Of a stretch of DNA of 46,232 nucleotides, positions 35,276 to 42,881 are shown piece by piece. A model generated the notes under the pieces. It saw only the letters and a list, made by a program, of their open reading frames with translations. It searched no databases and was not told the origin of the DNA. Position 1 is the first letter of the stretch, and every line of letters begins with the position of its first letter. Source of the DNA: Clostridiales bacterium VE202-21 (GTDB lineage Bacteria > Bacillota > Clostridia > Lachnospirales > Lachnospiraceae); the NCBI GenBank assembly GCA_000509105.1, contig BAIF02000097.1:1-46232 (forward strand). The letters are read 5' to 3'. The position numbers and the translations under genes were made by a program.

Positions 35276-36270
35276 AAGACAGAATAAAAAGAGGGCTGAC
35301 TGCAAACGAAATGATTGTCGTATACATTATTGCCGCCCTGTGTATTCTTATTGGGGCTGTCAATCCGGCATTTGCAAGTGCATCCACGGTGGTTTCACTG
35401 CTGCGTTCCATGCTGGTAACCCTGATATTCGCGGCGTTTGAAATGATGGTTATCATTTCCGGCGGAATCGATGTATCCTTCCCGGCTGTAGCCAGCTTTG
35501 CAATGTATGCAACGGCAATGATCATGAATGCGGCAGGGCTTAACAGTGTGGTGCTGGCTTTTATGATAGCGATCGTGATCGGAATGCTGTTCGGTTTTCT
35601 CAATTCCGTTCTGGTTGCAAGACTGGGAGTTCCGCCGCTGATTGCGACTCTCGGGGTGAGCAGTGTGGCAAACGGGGCCACGCTGGCATTCCTTGGCTCC
35701 AGGGAGATCAACCGTCTTCCGGAGAGCTTTGGAAGATGGTCTAAAGTATTCATTTATGAATATGTGGGAGACAGCGGAATTACATATCAGCTGACGGCAC
35801 TGATCCTGATACCGGCTGTGATCTATATCGGCCTGTGGATTCTCCTGAAATATACCATGCTGGGCCGCGGAATCTATGCGGTGGGCGGAGACAAGAATGC
35901 GGCCAGAATTGCAGGCTTTGGGGTTGTATTTATTCAGTCCTTTGTGTACATACTGGCGGGGGCGCTGGCCGGAGTCGGCGGCGTGACTTATATGATCCTG
36001 ATGCGGCAGGCGCATCCGCAGGTTCTGATGGGAACAGAGATGATGGTGATTGCGGCGGTTGTCATGGGCGGCACGAGAATCACAGGAGGACATGGCTCCA
36101 TACCGGGGACGATTCTGGGCGTCACGCTGATAGCACTGATTCAGAACAACCTGATCATGCTGGGGGTTCCGACCTATGCACAGACATTTGTAGTAGGGCT
36201 TCTGATTGTAGTCGGTACATCCATCACCTCACTGAGAACTAAGAAAATACAAAATAGTGTGAAAATATAG
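35272..36270 (+). CDS. Sugar ABC transporter permease (RbsC-like) 1
   Basis: The protein has 332 residues with 8-10 membrane segments. IISGGIDVSFPAVASFAMY carries the family's SGGIDLS motif; GGDKNAARIAGF precedes the EAA-like coupling loop, and VMGGTRITGGHGSIPGTILG is the C-terminal signature. The start overlaps the ATPase stop by 4 bp. It probably forms a heterodimer with the permease that follows rather than a homodimer, as in LsrCD-type systems. Confidence 0.9.
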   Translation: MKDRIKRGLTANEMIVVYIIAALCILIGAVNPAFASASTVVSLLRSMLVTLIFAAFEMMVIISGGIDVSFPAVASFAMYATAMIMNAAGLNSVVLAFMIAIVIGMLFGFLNSVLVARLGVPPLIATLGVSSVANGATLAFLGSREINRLPESFGRWSKVFIYEYVGDSGITYQLTALILIPAVIYIGLWILLKYTMLGRGIYAVGGDKNAARIAGFGVVFIQSFVYILAGALAGVGGVTYMILMRQAHPQVLMGTEMMVIAAVVMGGTRITGGHGSIPGTILGVTLIALIQNNLIMLGVPTYAQTFVVGLLIVVGTSITSLRTKKIQNSVKI

Positions 36271-36282
36271 GAAGGTGGCACG

Positions 36283-37257
36283 ATGGAAAATATAAAAAGC
36301 AGACTGAAAAATTCAGATAAAAACAGCATGATGCTATTGCTGATTGCCGTCCTTATTTTTGGAATCATGGCAGTCCTGGCGCCTTCCTCCTTTCTTGGCA
36401 TAAAAAATATCCAGGGAATGTGCACACAGTTTCCGGAATTCGGCCTGATTTCATTTGGCATGATGCTGGCTATGATCTCAGGCGGGATTGACCTGTCGCT
36501 GGTAGGAATTGCGAATTTTTCCGGGATCACCGCAGCCTATATCATGGTGAAAATGGGCGGAAGCCCTGCGTCTATTCTCCTCGGGTGCATTGCTGCTGTT
36601 ATAGTGGGGGCGATCTGCGGCTGTTTTAACGGATTTATGATTGGATACCTTCAGATCCCCGCCATGCTGGTAACTCTGTGCGGGCTGCAGCTGTACACGG
36701 GCTGTGGGCTGATGATTACAAAGGGTCCCGCAATCACTGGGCTGCCGGAAGGCTACAGCATTCTGGGAAACGGCACACTGGCTGGGGTACCGGTTGCATT
36801 TATTCTCTTTATCCTGGGCGCCCTGCTGGTTTCATTCCTGCTCCGTTCAACCGTATATGGACAGCATGTGCGGTATATGGGAACAAACTCTATGGCATCA
36901 CGGTACAGCGGGATTAATAATCTGACGGTTACGGTAAAGACGTATGCCGTATCCGGGGTGCTGGGAAGCCTGGCCGGACTGATCATGGTGTCCAGATACA
37001 ATTCTGCAAAAACAGATTATGGCAGCTCTTATACATTGCTTTCCCTGCTGATTGTCGTCCTGGGCGGGACAAACCCGGATGGGGGAAAGGGCAGCGCAGT
37101 TGGGGTGCTGCTGTCTGTAATCGTACTGCAGCTGGTGTCCAGCGCATTCAATATCATGCGTGTCGATTCCTCTTTGAAAACATTTGTCTGGGGGGTGATA
37201 CTCATAGTTGTTATTGTAATTGGACAGATTGGAAGCCGGAAGAGAGGGCGGGAGTGA
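36283..37257 (+). CDS. Sugar ABC transporter permease (RbsC-like) 2
   Basis: The protein has 324 residues and 8-10 membrane segments. MISGGIDLSLVGIANFSGI is the family motif, GTNSMASRYSGIN precedes the coupling region, and VLGGTNPDGGKGSAVGVLL is the C-terminal signature. AGGTGG lies 4 nt before the ATG, 12 nt after the stop of permease 1. The two permeases are diverged paralogues. It is the last gene of the operon. Confidence 0.9.
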   Translation: MENIKSRLKNSDKNSMMLLLIAVLIFGIMAVLAPSSFLGIKNIQGMCTQFPEFGLISFGMMLAMISGGIDLSLVGIANFSGITAAYIMVKMGGSPASILLGCIAAVIVGAICGCFNGFMIGYLQIPAMLVTLCGLQLYTGCGLMITKGPAITGLPEGYSILGNGTLAGVPVAFILFILGALLVSFLLRSTVYGQHVRYMGTNSMASRYSGINNLTVTVKTYAVSGVLGSLAGLIMVSRYNSAKTDYGSSYTLLSLLIVVLGGTNPDGGKGSAVGVLLSVIVLQLVSSAFNIMRVDSSLKTFVWGVILIVVIVIGQIGSRKRGRE

Positions 37258-37269
37258 TGAGAGGGAGAC

Positions 37270-37320
37270 GCTCTGCGCCAGGCTTGCCCCGCAGCCTTCC
37301 CGGCAAGCCAGGCACAGAGC
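37270..37320 (+). other. Hairpin after the transporter operon
   Basis: Outer arms GCTCTG/CAGAGC and inner arms GGCTTGCC/GGCAAGCC, separated by an unpaired five-base step. No T-run follows, so it is a weak candidate terminator or an mRNA 3' end protector. No gene is seen from 37258 to 37538. Confidence 0.5.
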
Positions 37321-37415
37321 TGGTGCATCCTGACGGGAGCAGCGGATGGCCCTTCCAGTTTTAGGGAGTTCTGCCGGGGAAGTTTATGGAATGGCTGTGC
37401 TAAAAAACATCCCGC

Positions 37416-37444
37416 TTGACATACAAAACCCAATGCCGTAAGAT
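37416..37444 (+). promoter_or_regulatory. Promoter of the NSS transporter gene
   Basis: A perfect TTGACA (37416-37421), a 17-nt spacer and TAAGAT. The leader to the ATG at 37539 is about 90 nt. Confidence 0.75.
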
Positions 37445-37538
37445 TATTCTTGATGTATTGAAAAGTCTGTATATTAGCGTATTACAGCGAAAATGCAGAT
37501 TTGTGACAAGCAAAACTAAAGAGAGGTTTGGGAGTGAA

Positions 37539-38909
37539 ATGAAAAGAGAAAAGTTTGGTTCCAGGCTGGGATTTATCCTGATATCAGCAGGATGCGCCAT
37601 CGGTCTGGGTAATGTCTGGAGGTTCCCCTACATTACGGGGCAGTACGGAGGAGCTGCGTTTGTATTGATTTATCTGTTTTTCCTATTGGTTTTGGGGCTC
37701 CCGATTATGGTAATGGAGTTTGCCGTGGGGAGAGCAAGCCAGGTGAGCGCTGCCTTATCATTTGACAGGTTGGAGCCTGAAGGGACAAAGTGGCACTGGT
37801 ATAAGTACGGCGCAATGGCAGGCAATTATCTTCTGATGATGTTCTATACGACAATCGGAGGCTGGATGCTGCTGTATTTTATTAAAATGGCAGGCGGAAG
37901 ATTCGTGGGCCTGAACGCAGAAGAGATTGCCGGTGAGTTCGGCGCGTTGACCGCCCGTCCGGTTCTTATGGCTGTCTGCATGATCATTGTTGTAGCACTT
38001 TGCTTTGGAATCTGCAGCAAGGGCCTGCAGAAAGGCGTGGAAAAAATTACGAAAGTAATGATGCTGATTCTGCTGGCGCTGATGATTATACTGGCAGTAC
38101 GTTCCGCAACTCTTGAGGGCGCAGGAGAGGGGCTGCGTTTCTATCTGTCCCCTGACTTTTCGAAGGTAAAAGAAGCCGGGATTATGGATGTGGTATTCGC
38201 GGCCATGGGACAGGCGTTCTTTACCCTGAGCCTTGGTATTGGAGCGATCGCCATATTTGGAAGTTATATAGATAAGAAGAGAACACTGACAGGAGAGGCT
38301 GTCTGCGTTACGGTTCTGGATACATGTGTGGCCCTGGTTGCAGGCCTGGTCATCTTCCCTGCGTGTTTTGCATTTGGGGTAAAGCCGGACAGCGGGCCAA
38401 GTCTGATCTTCATTACCCTTCCCAACATTTTCAACTCCATGAGCGGAGGGCGGATCTGGGGAACCTTGTTTTTCCTCTGCATGTTTTTTGCAGCCGCCTC
38501 AACGATCATTGCAGTATTCGAAAACATCATATCCTTTGCCATGGATCTGACGGGATGCAGCCGCGGGAAAGCAGTGCTCGCCAATCTGGGAGCGATTATT
38601 GTCCTCTCCCTTCCATGCGTACTGGGTTTCAACCTCTGGAGCGGCTTCTCCCCCATGGGTGCAGGTACAAACGTACTGGACTTTGAAGACTTCCTCGTAA
38701 GCAACAACCTCCTCCCCCTGGGCAGCCTGATCTACCTCCTGTTCTGCACCAGCCGCATCGGATGGGGATGGAAAAACTTCTGCAAAGAAGCCAATACAGG
38801 TGCCGGAATCAAATTTCCAAAATGGGCCAGAATCTATGTTTCCTATATACTGCCCCTGGTTGTACTGTTTATATTCGTACAAGGATACTGGTCACTGTTT
38901 CATAAATAA
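37539..38909 (+). CDS. Sodium-dependent transporter, NSS/SNF family
   Basis: The protein has 456 residues and 11-12 membrane segments, the size of bacterial MhsT/LeuT relatives. GCAIGLGNVWRFPYITGQYGG (split here across helix 1) contains the NVWRFPY family signature and the unwound Gly region that binds sodium and the amino acid. It imports amino acids or amines with sodium. GGGAG lies 5 nt before the ATG at 37539; the frame upstream to 37416 is promoter. It stands alone between the ABC operon and the flavoenzyme operon. The last 300 bases are C-rich and G-poor, unlike the rest. Confidence 0.9.
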   Translation: MKREKFGSRLGFILISAGCAIGLGNVWRFPYITGQYGGAAFVLIYLFFLLVLGLPIMVMEFAVGRASQVSAALSFDRLEPEGTKWHWYKYGAMAGNYLLMMFYTTIGGWMLLYFIKMAGGRFVGLNAEEIAGEFGALTARPVLMAVCMIIVVALCFGICSKGLQKGVEKITKVMMLILLALMIILAVRSATLEGAGEGLRFYLSPDFSKVKEAGIMDVVFAAMGQAFFTLSLGIGAIAIFGSYIDKKRTLTGEAVCVTVLDTCVALVAGLVIFPACFAFGVKPDSGPSLIFITLPNIFNSMSGGRIWGTLFFLCMFFAAASTIIAVFENIISFAMDLTGCSRGKAVLANLGAIIVLSLPCVLGFNLWSGFSPMGAGTNVLDFEDFLVSNNLLPLGSLIYLLFCTSRIGWGWKNFCKEANTGAGIKFPKWARIYVSYILPLVVLFIFVQGYWSLFHK

Positions 38910-39010
38910 CGGAGATACAAGGAAAGATATAGCCGGTGCCAGGAGGGAGTTCTAACGCGGGGCGGGGAGGAAAGATAGCGGGTTTCATAAAAAGTATAGG
39001 GTGCCCGGTT

Positions 39011-39161
39011 AGAACGGCTTAATGAAACGCCGGCCGGATTGTAAAGCTGATATCTGCTTCCGAAGCAGAAGTCGAAGCGGTCTGAGTAGCTAATCATCAA
39101 GATTATGCTGTGAAAGCCACTGATGCTTTATAATCCGGCCGGCGTTTCCTTTAGCCGTTCT
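39011..39161. repeat. 151-bp structured inverted repeat
   Basis: Outer arms of 37 bases (left AGAACGGCT...AAACGCCGGCCGG, right CCGGCCGGCGTTT...AGCCGTTCT, with a few mismatches) enclose about 75 bases. Inside are two further hairpins: TCTGCTTC/GAAGCAGA (39053-39069) and AGCTAATC/GATTATGCT. The whole would fold as a three-way junction on either strand. It has no T-run and no frame. It may be a small mobile repeat or a structured RNA. The flanks, 38910-39010 and 39162-39406, contain no gene; the second holds a possible promoter. Confidence 0.7.
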
Positions 39162-39276
39162 CCGCAAATGGACAGCTCTCAGTAAGCCCGCTTTCTATTC
39201 TCCCCGTGGTGCGGCAGAATTCTTACTTTGCACCGGCGTTCCCTTTGTAAAAGTGGGGGTGGAAATGTCTGATAAT

Positions 39277-39293
39277 TTGACGTATAATGTCAA
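39277..39293 (+). promoter_or_regulatory. Operator-like repeat over a TATAAT box
   Basis: Arms TTGAC and GTCAA flank GTATAAT, so the only good -10 box (39283-39288) before the flavoenzyme operon lies inside an inverted repeat. No strong -35 is present, as in promoters that need an activator. The operon starts at 39407. Confidence 0.45.
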
Positions 39294-39406
39294 TATGGTG
39301 TAAATAGTATGAAAATAGATGCATAGAAACATCATCATACAGAAAATAAAACGGCTTCGGGTGGGTGTCCGGAGATATCGGAATAAAAGGGGAAGGAAGG
39401 GATTAC

Positions 39407-41143
39407 ATGAATGTTAAATCGCTTCGAAAGAAGCTTTGCAGCCGTTATGGTTCCGCCGTCACGGTTCAGGTGGAGGATGGATGTATCGTCGTCTCCGGTC
39501 ATTTGAAGAGCTGGGATGACATCGTGGCGGCATGCTGTATGTGTGTAGACAAAAAGTCCGGAATGCATGTTGTCAATGATATCTGCTTGGAGGGAGCGGA
39601 AATACCTCCCGTGCGGCTTCCATCGTTCCGGGATCAGTCGCTGGAGGGGAGCCGTCCGGATGTCTTGATCATTGGGGGCGGTATTTCGGGAACAAGTATT
39701 GCAAGAGAACTGTCTAAATGGAAACTGGACATTCTGCTTGTAGACAAAGAGGCGGATCTGGCTGTGCAGGCGTCCGGCAGAAATGACGGGGAGGTCCATC
39801 CGGGAGTGGATCTGAATAAAGGCAGCCTAAAACAGCATTATGTCCTGCTTGGCAATAAGATGTATGACAGGGTCTGCAGAGACTTAAGTGTTCCTTTCGA
39901 GCGCTGCGGGCAGTATGTCGGTTTCACAGACTGGTGGATGTACCCGGCTGTATGGGCCTATGCCTGGCAGAGAAAACACATTTGTAAGGTGACGGATACC
40001 CGCATGATGAACAGAAAAGAACTGGCGCACAAAGAGCCGAATCTGAACCCGGAATTTAAGTTTGCCATGTACAATTCCTCGGCGGGCTGTGTCTGCCCGT
40101 ACGGACTCACGATCGCCTATGGGGAAAATGCGGTGGAGAACGGAGCCAGGATATCTTTGAACACGGCGGTGCTGGGAATGGAACTGGCAGATGGAAAGAT
40201 CGTTTCCGTGGAGACAAACAGGGGCAGGATTTATCCCGAAATCGTGGTCAACGCAGCAGGCGTGTTTGCTGAAGACATTGCGGAAATGGCGGGCGACAGA
40301 TTTTATTCGATTCACCCGAGGCGGGGAACGAACTCCATATTGGATAAGAAAGCAGGTTCTCTTGTGCTGGGGATCTCATCCATAAAAACATGGAAGTCGA
40401 ACGCCTCTCACACAAAGGGAGGCGGAATCCTCCACACAGTACATGATAATCTGCTGGTCGGGCCCAATGCGGTAGAGACGCCGGAAAAAGAGAATTATGC
40501 TACAAGCAAAAACAGCATTGATGCCGTCTTTGCAAAACAGAAAATGACTGCGAAAGCGCTGAGTGAACGGGATATTATTACATATTTTACCGGCGTCAGG
40601 GCCGCGACCTTTGAGGAAGATTTTATTATAGAAAAAGGACATAAAACCCGGAATCTGATCCACTGTGCCGGCATACAGTCACCGGGGCTGACGACGGCGC
40701 CGGCAGTGGCGCTGGACGTCGAAAAGATGGTGGTGGAAGAACTGGAAAAGAAGAGGGAAGTAGAGCCCAATCCGGATTTTGATCCCGTGCGCAAGGCGCC
40801 TCCGGTTCTGAACAGGCTTTCTGAGGAAGAAAGAAACGACCTGATCCGGGAAAACCCTGATTATGGAGAGATCGTCTGCCGCTGTGAAGAAATCAGTAAA
40901 GGGGAAATACTGGATGCCCTGAAATCTCCGATATGTGTTCCCACGGTTGACGGGATTAAAAAGAGGGTCCGTCCGGGGATGGGGAGATGCCAGGGTGGAT
41001 TCTGCATGCCTCTTGTGACGAAGATCATCAGTGGATATCTGCAGGTTCCGGAAGAGCAAGTGAGAAAAGCAGGGGAGGGAACCGAAATCCTTCTGCGCGA
41101 TACGAAGAAAATACAAAAGCAGGGGGAGGCGGCTGAGATATGA
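39407..41143 (+). CDS. GlpA-like FAD-dependent dehydrogenase with BFD iron-sulfur domain
   Basis: The protein has 578 residues. Residues 1-75 form an added domain (VTVQVEDGCIVVSGHLKSWD, then MHVVNDICLEG) that resembles a BON fold. Residues about 84-450 are a DAO-type flavoprotein starting with DVLIIGGGISGTSIARELS. The C-terminal 90 residues carry IVCRCEEIS and RPGMGRCQGGFCMP, the four Cys of a BFD-type [2Fe-2S] domain, as in anaerobic glycerol-3-phosphate dehydrogenase subunit A. GGAAGG lies 6 nt before the ATG at 39407. It probably oxidises a phosphorylated polyol and passes electrons to the next two proteins. The N-terminal addition is unusual. Confidence 0.8.
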   Translation: MNVKSLRKKLCSRYGSAVTVQVEDGCIVVSGHLKSWDDIVAACCMCVDKKSGMHVVNDICLEGAEIPPVRLPSFRDQSLEGSRPDVLIIGGGISGTSIARELSKWKLDILLVDKEADLAVQASGRNDGEVHPGVDLNKGSLKQHYVLLGNKMYDRVCRDLSVPFERCGQYVGFTDWWMYPAVWAYAWQRKHICKVTDTRMMNRKELAHKEPNLNPEFKFAMYNSSAGCVCPYGLTIAYGENAVENGARISLNTAVLGMELADGKIVSVETNRGRIYPEIVVNAAGVFAEDIAEMAGDRFYSIHPRRGTNSILDKKAGSLVLGISSIKTWKSNASHTKGGGILHTVHDNLLVGPNAVETPEKENYATSKNSIDAVFAKQKMTAKALSERDIITYFTGVRAATFEEDFIIEKGHKTRNLIHCAGIQSPGLTTAPAVALDVEKMVVEELEKKREVEPNPDFDPVRKAPPVLNRLSEEERNDLIRENPDYGEIVCRCEEISKGEILDALKSPICVPTVDGIKKRVRPGMGRCQGGFCMPLVTKIISGYLQVPEEQVRKAGEGTEILLRDTKKIQKQGEAAEI

Positions 41144-42492
41144 AAGCGTATGATGTCATAATAATCGGCGGCGGCCCCGCAGGCCTGGCGGCAGCCATAT
41201 CGGCGGATAAGCAGGGGGCAAAAGTTCTGCTGATTGAGAGAGAAGCAAGGCTGGGCGGTATTTTGAAGCAGTGTATCCACGATGGCTTTGGGCTGGTCCG
41301 CTTTGGAGAGAAGCTCTCCGGGCCGGAATATGTGGAACGTTTTCTCGGCGAATTCCGGGAAAGGAAAATAGAAGCAGAGCTTCTGACCTTTGTAACAAAG
41401 ATGGTAAAGAAGGACGGAGTGTTTGCGTTGACAGCTGTAAACCGGCGGGGTGTGCAGCAGTACATGACAAAAGCCCTGGTGCTTGCCACAGGCTGCAGGG
41501 AGAGAACGGCAAAGCAGGTGCAGATTCACGGCACCCGCCCGGCTGGGATTATGACGGCTGGAACGGCCCAGCACTTTGTGAACCTGCACGGGAAGATGCC
41601 GACAGAGCGCTGTGTGATTCTGGGCAGCGGCGATATCGGATTGATCATGGCAAGGCGGCTGACGCTGGAAGGCGCCCGGGTGCTGGGAGTCTACGAAGTG
41701 AAGCCGGAGCCCTCGGGACTTACGCGAAATATTGTACAATGCCTGGAGGATTACGAAATTCCTCTTCATTTGTCCCATACGGTCACAAGAGTATTCGGGG
41801 AGGGAAGACTGACGGCAGTGGAGGTGGCGGAAGTGGATGAGCATATGAATCCAATAGAATCCACCAAAAAAAGAATAGCATGCGATGCATTAATTTTGTC
41901 TGTGGGTCTGATACCCGAGAATGAAATGGCGGAAAAACTGGGGATCAGGCTGGACAGCCGCACAAAGGGTCCTCTCTGTGATAATCATTTCATGACGGAG
42001 ACTGCAGGGGTTTTCTCCTGTGGGAACGCACTGCATGTCAATGATCTGGTGGACTATGTGTCTGAGAGCGGCGAACTGGCTGGAACTGCAGCCGCAAAAT
42101 ATGCATTTGAAGCATCCTGCGGCGGTAACGGTACAGTACCGGAAGGGACAGCGGACAGCGGGGCAGGCAGCAGGACAGAGACAGCAGGCAGTGTGACTGC
42201 CGAAAAGGCTGCGGAGCTGGAGCTGTCTGTGGATTCTTCTCTGCAGTACATTGTTCCACAGAAGCTGTGCATAGGTACAGGCGGTGAGAAGGTGGTTTTC
42301 TATTTCCGCAGCAGGGAGAGCATTGCAGTTGGAAACTTTGTGTTCACCGTGAACGGAAAAGAAGTCTTTACCAAAAGGTACCGGAATCTGAAGCCGCCGG
42401 AGATGGAACGGCTGGAACTGGAGCTGAGCCTCTTCGGGGCAGCGCCGGGCAGCAGGATTGAAGCAGCAGTCAGAAAGGAGGCGGGAGCATGA
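41140..42492 (+). CDS. NAD(P)/FAD-dependent oxidoreductase
   Basis: The protein has 450 residues. DVIIIGGGPAGLAAAISADK is the FAD site and VILGSGDIGLIMARRLTLEG the second dinucleotide site; FSCGNALHVNDLVDYVSESG is the C-terminal FAD-contacting motif. A Gly/Ser/Thr-rich linker (about 335-370) leads to a beta-rich tail. The enzyme resembles the HcnB/opine-oxidase A group and the protein often encoded after GlpA-like enzymes in clostridia. It starts within the stop of the previous gene (ATGA). It probably connects the GlpA-like flavin to NAD or another carrier. Confidence 0.8.
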   Translation: MKAYDVIIIGGGPAGLAAAISADKQGAKVLLIEREARLGGILKQCIHDGFGLVRFGEKLSGPEYVERFLGEFRERKIEAELLTFVTKMVKKDGVFALTAVNRRGVQQYMTKALVLATGCRERTAKQVQIHGTRPAGIMTAGTAQHFVNLHGKMPTERCVILGSGDIGLIMARRLTLEGARVLGVYEVKPEPSGLTRNIVQCLEDYEIPLHLSHTVTRVFGEGRLTAVEVAEVDEHMNPIESTKKRIACDALILSVGLIPENEMAEKLGIRLDSRTKGPLCDNHFMTETAGVFSCGNALHVNDLVDYVSESGELAGTAAAKYAFEASCGGNGTVPEGTADSGAGSRTETAGSVTAEKAAELELSVDSSLQYIVPQKLCIGTGGEKVVFYFRSRESIAVGNFVFTVNGKEVFTKRYRNLKPPEMERLELELSLFGAAPGSRIEAAVRKEAGA

Positions 42493-42881
42493 AAGAGTTA
42501 ACCTGTATTGTATGCCCGAACGGATGCCGCCTTGAAGCAGAGGAGAAAGACGGAAAATGGATTGTCCGGGGCAACCAGTGTAAACGGGGAGAACACTTTG
42601 CCATAGAAGAAATGACGCATCCCATGCGCACGATCAGCTCCACTGTGAGCACGGTTTTTCCGAAAACGCCTGTGATCCCCGTGCGGGTTTCGGCAGAGAT
42701 TCCGAAAGAACGGATTTTTGATGTGATGAGGGAAATTAATAAAGTGACGGTCCGGGAAAGATGTGCAGCGGGCGTCCCGGTCATTAGAAATGTACTGGGA
42801 CTTGGTGCGGACGTGATCGTGACGAGCGGTATTCTAAAAGAAGAAAACAGTATATGCCAGAAGGGAGAAGAGCAGCTATGA
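42489..42881 (+). CDS. DUF1667 cysteine-motif protein
   Basis: The protein has 130 residues. The N-terminus reads TCIVCPNGCRLE and, 18 residues on, NQCKRGEHFA; the four Cys could bind an iron-sulfur cluster or zinc. The rest matches DUF1667 (HPMRTISSTV, PVIPVRVSAEIPKERIFDVM, VIRNVLGLGADVIVT). This family almost always follows a GlpA-like and an NAD(P)/FAD protein, so it may stand in for the iron-sulfur subunit GlpC. It overlaps both neighbours by 4 bp. Confidence 0.85.
   Translation: MKELTCIVCPNGCRLEAEEKDGKWIVRGNQCKRGEHFAIEEMTHPMRTISSTVSTVFPKTPVIPVRVSAEIPKERIFDVMREINKVTVRERCAAGVPVIRNVLGLGADVIVTSGILKEENSICQKGEEQL

Noticed and set aside
32470..37257. Naming the importer as an autoinducer-2 (Lsr) system
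   Set aside because: No Lsr processing enzymes are present and the accompanying enzymes are of sugar-oxidising type; the similarity of the binding protein alone does not decide.
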